A stretch of DNA of 10,049 nt from JANNHP01 sp031404455 (GCA_031404455.1 JANNHP010000216.1:1-10049); one strand, 5' to 3'. Positions 1-6,293 are shown, counted from the stretch's first letter. Program-made: numbers and translations. Notes: generated by a model not told the origin, from the letters alone.

Positions 1-1322
1 CCCGCGCAGTCGAGCCAGTCGTCGTTGCCGCCGAGGTCGAAGCAGAAGGCGGTGCGGTTCGTGTGGCGCGTGTTCCCGCGGCCCCAGATCTCGATGCGGC
101 CGGCGGGCGTGTCCTTGGCGATGAGGAGGCCCTCGCGGCCGTCGGCCTCGGCCGCCTTCGCGAGCGACCGGATGAACGGACCGTCGAAGAGGAGATTGGT
201 CGCAAGCCACGCAGGGGGCACCAGCGCCTGCCGATCGACCCTCGCGAGGAGCGCGATGAGCCTCCGGTTCGTCCTCTCACGCGCAACGTTGGAATCGTCG
301 TACAGGTACTCGCCCTCGTTGATGCGGTCCGTGAGTTGATGGAACTCCTTCGCGACGAACTCGCGCTCCTCGGGCGTCCACGCTGCGGCGGCGGCGCGGC
401 ACAGCTCCGTCAGCTGCTGCACATGACGCGCGGCCGAATCGACGAGTTCGTCGAGCGTGACCCCGAAGTACTCGCCCTGGGGCCTCGAACTCAGCGGGGC
501 CCTGTGTCCTGCGGCGACATCCGCAGACAACGCCGAGTCTCTCGCGACCACGTCGGTGATCGCCCGCGCAATCCCCTCGTTCGCCGCGAGATCGAGATGC
601 GCCTGCGTCACCTCCCTCAGCCGGAACGAGTCCGTGTTCGACGAGTGCTTCCGGTTCCGCGCGATCACGTCCGCATACCGCGCCTCGCCGTGATCCAGCG
701 CGACAGCGTCCGCGATCAGCTTCGCGACGGCATCGTCGTGCGGCACGGGCGCGAGCCAATCGGCGGGCGTCGTCAGCGAGTTGTACGGCGGCGGCTTGCG
801 ACCGAGCCGGACGGTCATCTCCCGCACGCCCTCGCCCTCGCGCCACACCTTCACCTGCGCGTCCGAGTCGACCGGAAGCTGGAGCAGACGGTTACGCAGC
901 GTGCCGATCGCGTCGTCGTCCGTGGCGGCGAACGAGACGCCCGCGAACTCGACGACCACGTCGTTCGCGCGAATCCCGGCCGCCTCCGCGCCGCCGCCCG
1001 GCGTCACGCCGTGGACGCGCGGCCCCTTCGCGAACCCGGCGTCCGGCGGGAGCGCGCGGACGCCGACGTATCCGGTGACGTCGAACGCGGCCTTGTCGTC
1101 GGGGGACGGGTCGAAGGGGAGTTCGCGCGGCGGTGGCGCGGGCGGCGGCGGTTCGAGCGAGGCGGCGGGCGTGTCGTCCTCGAACGGGTCGTCCGGGTCG
1201 TACCCGGAGACGTGCTGGTTCGTGAGCTTCCGGAGCCGCTCGTGCTCGTCGTCCGAGGTGCAGGCGCACAGCGCAGCGAGGACGACGACGCACACTACGG
1301 AGAGACTGCGGAGGACGTGCAT
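1..1322 (-). CDS. PDZ-domain lipoprotein, C-terminus beyond window
   Basis: The visible 440 residues begin at an ATG read from 1322 down and stay open to the left edge, so the gene is truncated there. The N-terminus is a hydrophobic export signal ending LAALCAC, with a probable lipidation site at Cys21 (Cys at -2 is atypical). A Pro/Asp-rich linker (about 40-75) follows. Residues about 84-175 read as a PDZ domain: GYVGV, then VHGVTPGGGAEAAGIRAND and a final KVWREGEG...MTVRLG strand. A charged, mostly helical region of unknown fold occupies about 180-410. The last visible residues, FCFDLGGNDDWLDCAG, look like the start of a DLGGxDxY-type segment that I associate with planctomycete-like secreted proteins; this is recollection only. 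It is probably an envelope protein acting outside the cytoplasm, perhaps a peptidase accessory, but no catalytic site is visible. No clear Shine-Dalgarno precedes the start. It lies 51 nt downstream of another lipoprotein gene and may share its transcript. Confidence 0.8.
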   Translation of the reverse strand, partial: MHVLRSLSVVCVVVLAALCACTSDDEHERLRKLTNQHVSGYDPDDPFEDDTPAASLEPPPPAPPPRELPFDPSPDDKAAFDVTGYVGVRALPPDAGFAKGPRVHGVTPGGGAEAAGIRANDVVVEFAGVSFAATDDDAIGTLRNRLLQLPVDSDAQVKVWREGEGVREMTVRLGRKPPPYNSLTTPADWLAPVPHDDAVAKLIADAVALDHGEARYADVIARNRKHSSNTDSFRLREVTQAHLDLAANEGIARAITDVVARDSALSADVAAGHRAPLSSRPQGEYFGVTLDELVDSAARHVQQLTELCRAAAAAWTPEEREFVAKEFHQLTDRINEGEYLYDDSNVARERTNRRLIALLARVDRQALVPPAWLATNLLFDGPFIRSLAKAAEADGREGLLIAKDTPAGRIEIWGRGNTRHTNRTAFCFDLGGNDDWLDCA

Positions 1323-1373
1323 CGCGCAACGTTAGCGCGCCGCGCCGTCCGAGTCGTGCGCCGACCGCCGCTC

Positions 1374-2123
1374 CTACTTCCGCGCGCTGCGTCCGCTCCG
1401 CCGGATGCTCCGCATGAACTCCTTCGCGGCCGCGGCGTGGACGTCGTCGGACTCGAAGTCGCCCGCCGGCGCGACGAACTCGGCGATGTAGGTGAGCGGG
1501 ACGTCGTCCTCCGCGACCCACGCGTACCACGCGCGGTACTCCATCACGCCCGTTGCGACATCGACGCCGACCGAACGCCCGGACCAGCGCGCCGGTCCGG
1601 CCACCGTCCTCGCGGGACGACGACTCCGCGTCTCCTGCCAGTCCGCCACCGAGCGCCTCGAGTCCTCGAAGAGACCCGTGATGAACTCCTCGACCTCGGA
1701 GACGAGCACCGATTTGCCCCAGTGCTTCAACTGGTACGAGTACTTGGACGTCGTCTGTCCATCCCGCAGGTAGTGCGGGTGGCTCTGGATCGAGACCCGC
1801 AGAAGACGCGCCTCGCGAGAACCCGGGGCCGCCTGCTGGACGGCCCGGAAGGCGACGGTCCACGTCCCGGGCGCTGCGTCCTCGTCCGGCGCCACGGTCC
1901 ACGACGTGACCGTCCACTTCGCAGAGTCCGCGAAGAACCGTCCGTCCGGGAACCGGTGCTTCGCGGCCGGGGCGGGCGTCGCGATCGGGGACGGCGCGGT
2001 CGGCGTCTCCGCGCGGTCGCAGGCCGGGAGCAGCGCGAACCCGACGACGAGCAGCAACGACCACACCGCGACGCTCTCGGCGTAGTTCGGGGACGGTCCT
2101 GACTTTCGGACTTTCGAGCCCAT
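1374..2123 (-). CDS. Predicted lipoprotein of unknown function
   Basis: The frame gives 249 residues from the ATG at 2123 to a TAG. Residues 21-35 (WSLLLVVGFALLPAC) are a signal sequence with a good lipobox, LPAC, predicting lipidation at Cys35. A Thr/Pro/Ala-rich linker (about 38-55) follows, then a soluble domain of about 195 residues with many Trp, Tyr and acidic positions. I do not recognise its family. The first 13 residues (MGSKVRKSGPSPN) are encoded by a copy of the GGGGACGG repeat, which supplies the Lys/Arg of the signal's n-region. An alternative GTG start at 2066 would give 230 residues beginning MWSLLLVVGFALLPAC, preceded by GAGAG with 7-nt spacing. That form would lack positive charge ahead of the hydrophobic core. 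The gene lies upstream of the PDZ lipoprotein and diverges from lysA. The frame and lipoprotein nature are fairly sure; the start is not. Confidence 0.75.
   Translation of the reverse strand: MGSKVRKSGPSPNYAESVAVWSLLLVVGFALLPACDRAETPTAPSPIATPAPAAKHRFPDGRFFADSAKWTVTSWTVAPDEDAAPGTWTVAFRAVQQAAPGSREARLLRVSIQSHPHYLRDGQTTSKYSYQLKHWGKSVLVSEVEEFITGLFEDSRRSVADWQETRSRRPARTVAGPARWSGRSVGVDVATGVMEYRAWYAWVAEDDVPLTYIAEFVAPAGDFESDDVHAAAAKEFMRSIRRSGRSARK
2074..2078 (-). promoter_or_regulatory. Possible ribosome binding site for the alternative GTG start
   Basis: GAGAG (minus strand) lies 7 nt ahead of the GTG at 2066-2064. It could initiate the lipoprotein downstream of the repeat-derived codons, giving a 230-residue product. 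It is a weak match on its own and matters only because the ATG at 2123 sits inside repeat DNA. Confidence 0.3.
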
Positions 2124-2246
2124 GGTTGGGGACGGACCTTACTTTCGGACTTTCGGGGACGGTCCTGACTTTCGGACTTTTCCCGGCCTGAGGCGCCGCC
2201 CCTCGGCAGACCGTCGGGAGAAAGTGCGAAAGTCAGGACCGTCCCC
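2089..2246. repeat. Cluster of four 27-bp repeats with head GGGGACGGWCCT
   Basis: There are three direct copies, at 2089-2115, 2128-2154 and 2155-2181, the last two abutting. One inverted copy lies at 2220-2246. Each begins GGGGACGG(T/A)CCT(G/T)ACTT and continues TCG(G/C)ACTTT(C/T); copies differ from one another at only one to three positions. The tail has an internal 8-nt period: ACTTTCGG followed by ACTTTC. The cluster fills nearly all of the space between the divergent lipoprotein and lysA genes, so their promoters must lie in or beside it. Short palindromic repeats of this kind are often REP-like elements mobilised by RAYT (TnpA-REP) transposases elsewhere in the genome. That link is an inference, because no such transposase is in this window. 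Confidence 0.85.
2155..2246. repeat. Long stem-loop formed by the third and fourth repeat copies
   Basis: Copy three (2155-2181) and the inverted copy four (2220-2246) can pair over 27 bp with two mismatches. The 38-nt loop carries its own small stem: GCC-t-GAGG (2186-2193) against CCTCGGC (2201-2207), around CGCCGCC. No T-run follows on either side, so it does not look like a standard intrinsic terminator. It ends 14 nt ahead of the lysA start codon and could affect lysA mRNA folding if the transcript begins upstream. Confidence 0.75.
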
Positions 2247-2260
2247 TACCGTCCCGCCCC

Positions 2261-3520
2261 GTGCCCGCGCCCCCCGTCTTCCGCCCCGACGACGACGTCG
2301 CACGAGACGTCGCCGCACGCTTCGGCACGCCGGCGTACGTCTACGACGAGACGACGCTCGCCGCGCTCGCGAAGCTCGTCACCGGGTTCGCGGCGCCGTA
2401 CGGACTCGTTCCTCGCTTCGCGGTGAAGGCGAACCCGTCGCGCGCCGTGCTGCGGATCTTCGACGCGGCCGGCCTCAGCTTCGACGCGAGCACGGTGTGG
2501 GAGGCGCGGCGCGTCGTCGCCGCGGGCATCGCCGCGTCGAAGGTGCAGTTGACGACGCAGTTCCTAGCGGACGACTTCGTCGATCTCGTCCGACTCGGCG
2601 CGAGCGTGACGGCGTGCTCCCTCTCGCAGATCGATCGCTTCGGACGCGAGTTTCCCGGCACCGACATCGGTGTCCGCATCAACCCGGGCCACGGCAGCGG
2701 CGGCAACAACCGCACGAACGTCGCGGGCCCGAACGCGAGCTTCGGCATCTGGCACGAGCACCTGGCCGCCGCGCGTGAGACCGCGGCGAGGCACGGGCTG
2801 ACGATCCGCTGGGCGCACCACCACGTCGGCTCGGGCGGCGATCCGGCGAAGTGGGCCGCGATCGCGAAGACGACGCTCGCGCTCATCGACGAGCTCCCCG
2901 ACGCCGAGACCGTCAACCTCGGCGGCGGCTTCAAGGTCGCGCGCGTCGAAGGCGAGACTCAGAGCGACCTCGCCCTCGCCGCGCGCGAGGCGACCTTGCT
3001 GCTCGAGGCGTTCGCGAAGCGCACGGGACGCAAACTCCGCCTCGAGATCGAGCCGGGAACGTTCCTCACCGCGAACGCGGGGGCGATCATTGCGCGCGTC
3101 GTAGACGTCGTCGATACCGGCCGGAGCGGCCACGTCTTCGTGAAGCTCGACGCGGGCATGGCCGAGATCCTCCGTCCGTCGCTCTACGGCGCGCAGCACC
3201 CGATCCGGTTCGTCGCGGCCGACGGACACGCGCCCGGCGAGACGCGCCCGCTGCTCGTCGTCGGACCGTGCTGCGAGTCGGGCGATCTCTTGACGCCCGC
3301 GCCCGGCAACCCCGAGGACCTCGGCGAGCGTGCGCTTCCCGTGCCGCGGATCGGCGACCTCGCGGTCGTCGGGGGCGCGGGCGCGTACTGCGCGTCGATG
3401 GCGGCGAAGAACTACAATTCCATCCCCGCCGCGCCCGAGATCCTCCGCCGCGCGGACGGCGCGCTCGCGCTGGTCCGCCGCCGCCAGACGCTCGACGACG
3501 TGCTCCGCGAAGAGGGGTGA
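2261..3520 (+). CDS. lysA: Diaminopimelate decarboxylase (LysA), atypical branch
   Basis: This 419-residue PLP enzyme of the alanine racemase fold (fold type III) is predicted to decarboxylate meso-diaminopimelate to lysine in the cytoplasm. Visible landmarks are the PLP-binding lysine K56 in RFAVKANPS, HHVGSG at about 187-192, the phosphate-binding glycines NLGGGFK at about 219-225, the catalytic-region CESGD with C338, and GAYCASM...KNYNS at about 374-387, where Y376 is the usual cofactor-contacting tyrosine. Length is normal for the family. Two motifs mark a side branch: EPG is followed by Thr267 where most LysA have Arg (EPGR), and the substrate-side loop reads INPGHGSGGNNRTN. I recall similar EPGTFL and CCESGDLLTPAP sequences in a recognised LysA subgroup. 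Other basic amino-acid decarboxylases of the fold are less likely. The start is GTG; no ATG or clear Shine-Dalgarno is nearby. No other lysine pathway gene is adjacent. Confidence 0.9.
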   Translation: MPAPPVFRPDDDVARDVAARFGTPAYVYDETTLAALAKLVTGFAAPYGLVPRFAVKANPSRAVLRIFDAAGLSFDASTVWEARRVVAAGIAASKVQLTTQFLADDFVDLVRLGASVTACSLSQIDRFGREFPGTDIGVRINPGHGSGGNNRTNVAGPNASFGIWHEHLAAARETAARHGLTIRWAHHHVGSGGDPAKWAAIAKTTLALIDELPDAETVNLGGGFKVARVEGETQSDLALAAREATLLLEAFAKRTGRKLRLEIEPGTFLTANAGAIIARVVDVVDTGRSGHVFVKLDAGMAEILRPSLYGAQHPIRFVAADGHAPGETRPLLVVGPCCESGDLLTPAPGNPEDLGERALPVPRIGDLAVVGGAGAYCASMAAKNYNSIPAAPEILRRADGALALVRRRQTLDDVLREEG

Positions 3521-3548
3521 CACCGGACCACTCCTCGGTAGGGGCAAT

Positions 3549-3594
3549 GGCGCCGGGCCGTACGGGACCGTCCCGTGGACGGTCCCGCGGCGCC
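3549..3594. repeat. Strong hairpin inside the inverted-ended element
   Basis: CGGGACCGTCC (3563-3573) pairs perfectly with GGACGGTCCCG (3577-3587) around a 3-nt loop, CGT. A further GGCGCCG (3549-3555) pairs with CGGCGCC (3588-3594) across a 7-nt one-sided bulge. The inner stem contains GGACCGTCCC, which equals 10 nt of the inverse head of the GGGGACGG repeats at 2089 and 5110. A shared origin is possible but unproven. Confidence 0.75.
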
Positions 3595-3630
3595 CCCTGT
3601 GTCCGCCCGCCGTCGATCGCCGCGCGGTGC

Positions 3631-3654
3631 GGGGCGGGCACGGGGGCCCGCCCC
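3631..3654. repeat. GC-rich hairpin at the right end of the element
   Basis: GGGGCGGGC (3631-3639) pairs perfectly with GCCCGCCCC (3646-3654) around ACGGGG. It overlaps the right inverted end, so the right terminus can fold either locally or with the left end 105 nt away. The rest of the gap, 3662-3746, shows only trivial stems such as TGCCA/TGGCA at 3671-3685 and no recognisable promoter. Confidence 0.65.
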
Positions 3655-3746
3655 TACCGAGAATGCGCCTTGCCATCTCGTGGCATGACAGCCGCTCTTC
3701 GCCCCCTCTCAATCTGAGACGCCGGGCGTCCGATGAGAGAGCCGAC

Positions 3747-5108
3747 ATGGACTGCCCTCTTTGCGGTGCGGAAAACCTCCTCGGCGCGCGACTGTGCGTC
3801 GCGTGCGGCGCCAACATGCTGTCCGCGCCGCCGCCGCAGTGGGCGGGCGGCGACGCCACGCTGACGCAGGCGCCGTTCTCGGAGATGCCCACCGAGTCGA
3901 AGCTCCCGCGCGTCGCGGCCGAGATGCTCAACGTGCCCGCGCCGCCCGCAGAACCGGCGAGGGACCCGGCGGCCGAGGGCGCGCCGATCCAGGCGGTCTG
4001 CCGCGTCTGCTGGCAGGGGTTCGACCGCCGCTCCGAGGAAGCCGGCACGCCGATCTGTCCCGACTGCAGCCAGTTCGCGCCGACGGGCGGCGGCGACGCG
4101 GGCACCAACGACGTGCAGTTCCACCCGGCCACGCAGGAGCAGGAGGGCGTCGATCCGCGCGCCGGCGGCGCGATCCGCAAGAAGAGCGCCACGGTCCGGC
4201 GATCGTCGCTGCGGGCCGGCCCGATCGTGGCCGTCACCTGTCTCACGGCCTGCCTCCTGTGCCTCGCCGTCGTCATGTACGTGCGGCGCGAGAAGGACCC
4301 GGCGGCCGAGTTCATGGCGAACGTCAAGCTCGAAGAGGGCTCGTTCGTCGTCGCGCCGTCGAAGGTCGGCGTGGTGCGCCTCGAAGCGACGCTGAACGTC
4401 GCGCTCCAGCACGAACTCGTCCGCGCGAGCTTCTCGAGCCGCCTCGACGAGGTCCTCAACGTGCAGCAGCGCAGCGTGCAGACGTGCGACGTCGCCTGGT
4501 CCCGCGACGACCCGCGCGGCATCGTGATGGACTCGGCCGTCGAGTGCCGCGTCGCCGCGCAGACGGGCAGCGACGGCGGCGACGACGCCCGCGAGGCGAA
4601 GCTGTATCCGTGGGAGGGGTTCGTCGAGCGGACGCAGCTCATCATCCCGCCGGGCGCCTGCGCGCAGCGGACCGACGGCGAACCGACGATCTGCGGGCGC
4701 GACGTGACGCCGTGCCTGACCGTGCGCGAGATCGGCGCGCCCGCGGGCGTCGTCGCGCCCGGCACGTCGTGGAAGTCGCCGGTCACGCTGCCGTTCCTCG
4801 TGGGGCGCAACGGGGGCCTGCGCGCCGCCGTCTTCCCGTGCGACGTCACCTACCACGGCCGCATTGTGCAGAATGGCATCCACTGCCAGTTGTTCGTCCT
4901 CGCTGGGTCCGCGCCGTCGCGCGTCGCCGAGGTGGTCGAGGACATGAACCGCGGCGCCGGAAACGTGCGCGGCGTGCTCTTCTTCGAGACGAAGACCGGC
5001 CTGCTCTTCCAGGCGCGCCTCACCGCAGACGTCTCCGCGTGGCTCGAGAAGGGCCGCGTCGAGGACCGCGTGCACGTCGAGGGGACGCTCGACATCGTCC
5101 GGAGATGA
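3747..5108 (+). CDS. Double zinc-ribbon, single-span membrane protein of unknown function
   Basis: The product is 453 residues, from the ATG at 3747, preceded by a weak GAGAG about 8-12 nt upstream. Residues 3-20 form a zinc ribbon (CPLC and CVAC: C3, C6, C17, C20). A second four-cysteine site lies at 85-107 (CRVC and CPDC: C85, C88, C104, C107), with a Pro/Ala-rich linker between. A basic stretch (KKSATVRRSSLR, about 145-156) precedes one hydrophobic span at about 158-179. By the positive-inside rule the zinc ribbons are cytoplasmic and residues 182-453 are outside. The outer domain is unrecognised; it has several cysteines and ends in a beta-rich GVLFFETKTGLLFQARL region. N-terminal zinc ribbons followed by one membrane span are common in large-genome GC-rich bacteria and probably mediate protein-protein contact. 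No catalytic motif is visible. The stop codon is one base from a repeat palindrome. Confidence 0.8.
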   Translation: MDCPLCGAENLLGARLCVACGANMLSAPPPQWAGGDATLTQAPFSEMPTESKLPRVAAEMLNVPAPPAEPARDPAAEGAPIQAVCRVCWQGFDRRSEEAGTPICPDCSQFAPTGGGDAGTNDVQFHPATQEQEGVDPRAGGAIRKKSATVRRSSLRAGPIVAVTCLTACLLCLAVVMYVRREKDPAAEFMANVKLEEGSFVVAPSKVGVVRLEATLNVALQHELVRASFSSRLDEVLNVQQRSVQTCDVAWSRDDPRGIVMDSAVECRVAAQTGSDGGDDAREAKLYPWEGFVERTQLIIPPGACAQRTDGEPTICGRDVTPCLTVREIGAPAGVVAPGTSWKSPVTLPFLVGRNGGLRAAVFPCDVTYHGRIVQNGIHCQLFVLAGSAPSRVAEVVEDMNRGAGNVRGVLFFETKTGLLFQARLTADVSAWLEKGRVEDRVHVEGTLDIVRR

Positions 5109-5109
5109 A

Positions 5110-5206
5110 GGGGACGGATCTGACTTGAGTACTTGTTCGGCGCGAATGGACGGCGCATTCGACAAGTCGTGCTCGCCGAACAAGTACGCAAGTCAGGTCC
5201 GTCCCC
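5110..5206. repeat. 97-nt imperfect palindrome with head GGGGACGGAYCT
   Basis: The left arm, 5110-5142, and right arm, 5174-5206, are 33 nt each and complementary at 31 positions; one difference would still pair as G-U in RNA. Each arm starts GGGGACGG and reads A(T/C)CTGACTTG(A/C)GTACTTGTTCGGCG. The spacer holds a further perfect stem, CGAATG (5143-5148) with CATTCG (5156-5161). The head matches the repeats at 2089-2246, but the tail differs. It lies between two convergent genes, starting directly after the stop codon of one. It could stop or stabilise transcripts from both sides, although no T-tract is present. Confidence 0.85.
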
Positions 5207-5213
5207 GGGCTCG

Positions 5214-5229
5214 AGTCAGGTCCGTCCCC
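5214..5229. repeat. Truncated extra copy of the repeat head
   Basis: AGTCAGGTCCGTCCCC repeats exactly the last 16 nt of the right palindrome arm (5191-5206), 8 nt further on and in the same orientation. It has lost the ACTTGTTCGG part. It is probably a decayed or partial copy and is the last recognisable unit of this cluster before the convergent gene's stop codon at 5243-5245. Confidence 0.75.
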
Positions 5230-5242
5230 GGAGATCCCCGAG

Positions 5243-6283
5243 TCACTTGATGTTGAGCGACACCTTCTCCAGCACCGGGAGGAGTTCGCCGAGCGACGCG
5301 TGGTCGGACTGCTGCTTGCCGATCTTCGCCCAGGCGAGGCGCCCCTTGCGGTCGACGACGAACCACGCGGGCGAGGGCTGCCACTCGCCGCCCGCGATCA
5401 CCTGCTTCGCCACGCCGTAGGCCGACGCCGCGCGCGCCGCGGGGTCCGACGCGAAGACCATGTACGGGAGAGTCATCTTCGCGGCCCAGATCGCGGTGCG
5501 CTCGCGCTCGTGCGGATCGACGACGATCACCTGCACGTCGAGACGCTCGAACCGCTCCTTCTCGATCGTCATGCGCTGCAGCACCTTCTCGCCGAGGACG
5601 TCGCGGTCGCCGTGCGTGAAGACGATCACCACGACCTTGCCCCTGTACGGGCCGAGGTTGACGGGCTTCGCCGCGGACGGCAGCGCGAGGTCCGGCGCGT
5701 CCTCGCCGATCACGGCCGCTCCGAACTTCGCGCGCGCGGCTTCAGCGAACTCCGCGCGGAGACTCGCCACGTCCCACTTCGCGCCCTTCAACTGGCGCCG
5801 CGCGAGGCCCACGACGAATCCGATGTCCGCGTCGCCTCCGGGCGTCTGCTGCGCCTCGACGGCCGCGAGCGAACCTTCGCCGCCGGCGCGCGCGAGCGCC
5901 TCGATCATCGCGATCCGCGCGAGCTTGTCCTTCTCCACCGCGAGGGCGGCAACGAGACGCGGCGCGGACTTCGTGTCGGCGACGAGGCCGAGCGCGCGCG
6001 CCGCGACGGCGCGGACGAAGCGGTCGGGATCCGCGAGGAGCGCTTCGAGCGCGGCGGCGTCCCTCGCGTCGAGCGACGCGAGCGCCGCTTCGGTCTTCAC
6101 GCGCTGCTGCCATCCCTCGGGCGCCGGATCGGCCCGCACCGGCTTGCACCGGTCGCCCCACGGGACTCTGCGGAACGCCTCCAGCGACTCCGCGACGGCT
6201 GCGGGGAGCTTCGCCTCGTCGGCGGCGAGGGCTGTGACGGCGAACGCGGCGACGACGAGGACGACGCGAGGGACGAGTCGCAT
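5243..6283 (-). CDS. Exported HEAT-repeat/redoxin-fold protein lacking catalytic cysteine
   Basis: I choose the ATG at 6283 (346 residues) over an ATG nine codons upstream at 6310, because GGAGG lies 5 nt before it and the product then begins with a clean signal peptide (MRLVPRVVLVVAAFAVTALA, cleavage near 20-21). Residues about 64-145 are Ala/Leu-rich helical pairs resembling HEAT or PBS-lyase repeats. One unit reads DPDRFVRAVAARALG. Residues about 193-335 have the order of an AhpC/TSA-type redoxin: APDLALPS, then GKVVVIVFTHGDRD, a VQVIVVDPHE strand and a late PAWFVVDRKGRLAW strand. The position that normally carries the peroxidatic or CxxC cysteine reads FTHGDRD, with no cysteine. The only cysteine after the signal is C46, outside this fold. 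Thiol redox catalysis is therefore unlikely, and a binding or scaffold role in the periplasm is inferred. It is convergent with the zinc-ribbon gene. Confidence 0.8.
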   Translation of the reverse strand: MRLVPRVVLVVAAFAVTALAADEAKLPAAVAESLEAFRRVPWGDRCKPVRADPAPEGWQQRVKTEAALASLDARDAAALEALLADPDRFVRAVAARALGLVADTKSAPRLVAALAVEKDKLARIAMIEALARAGGEGSLAAVEAQQTPGGDADIGFVVGLARRQLKGAKWDVASLRAEFAEAARAKFGAAVIGEDAPDLALPSAAKPVNLGPYRGKVVVIVFTHGDRDVLGEKVLQRMTIEKERFERLDVQVIVVDPHERERTAIWAAKMTLPYMVFASDPAARAASAYGVAKQVIAGGEWQPSPAWFVVDRKGRLAWAKIGKQQSDHASLGELLPVLEKVSLNIK

Positions 6284-6288
6284 GACGG

Positions 6289-6293
6289 CCTCC
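6289..6293 (-). promoter_or_regulatory. Shine-Dalgarno deciding the HEAT/redoxin start
   Basis: GGAGG on the minus strand lies 5 nt before the ATG at 6283. It is the clearest ribosome binding site in the window and favours this start over the in-frame ATG at 6310. Confidence 0.7.

Larger units (their letters stand above)
3534..3661. mobile_element. MITE-like 128-bp element with perfect 12-bp inverted ends
   Basis: The element starts with CTCGGTAGGGGC (3534-3545) and ends with its exact complement GCCCCTACCGAG (3650-3661). It contains two strong internal hairpins and no credible reading frame. It begins 14 nt after the lysA stop codon and fills most of the 226-nt gap before the zinc-ribbon gene. 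Ends of the type GTAGGGGC...GCCCCTAC are, from memory, common on short interspersed elements in several GC-rich and cyanobacterial genomes. I see no target-site duplication. It could also act as a transcriptional barrier or mRNA-stabilising structure after lysA, but no T-run is present. Confidence 0.65.

Noticed and set aside
63..2102. A 679-codon open frame on the plus strand opposite the two lipoprotein genes
   Set aside because: The translation is Arg/Val/Gly-rich with no domain pattern. The opposite frames have signal peptides, a lipobox and a PDZ motif. Long antisense frames are expected at this GC content.
2089..2246. CRISPR-like array
   Set aside because: Units abut or have unequal short spacing, one is inverted, there are no regular unique spacers and no cas gene is present.
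3563..3587. Intrinsic terminator after lysA
   Set aside because: The hairpin is strong but is followed by a GC-rich run without any T-tract, and it lies inside the inverted-ended element.
2564..4849. A 761-codon minus-strand open frame spanning lysA and the zinc-ribbon gene
   Set aside because: It covers two well-supported plus-strand genes and a non-coding element, and its low-complexity translation has no recognisable motif.
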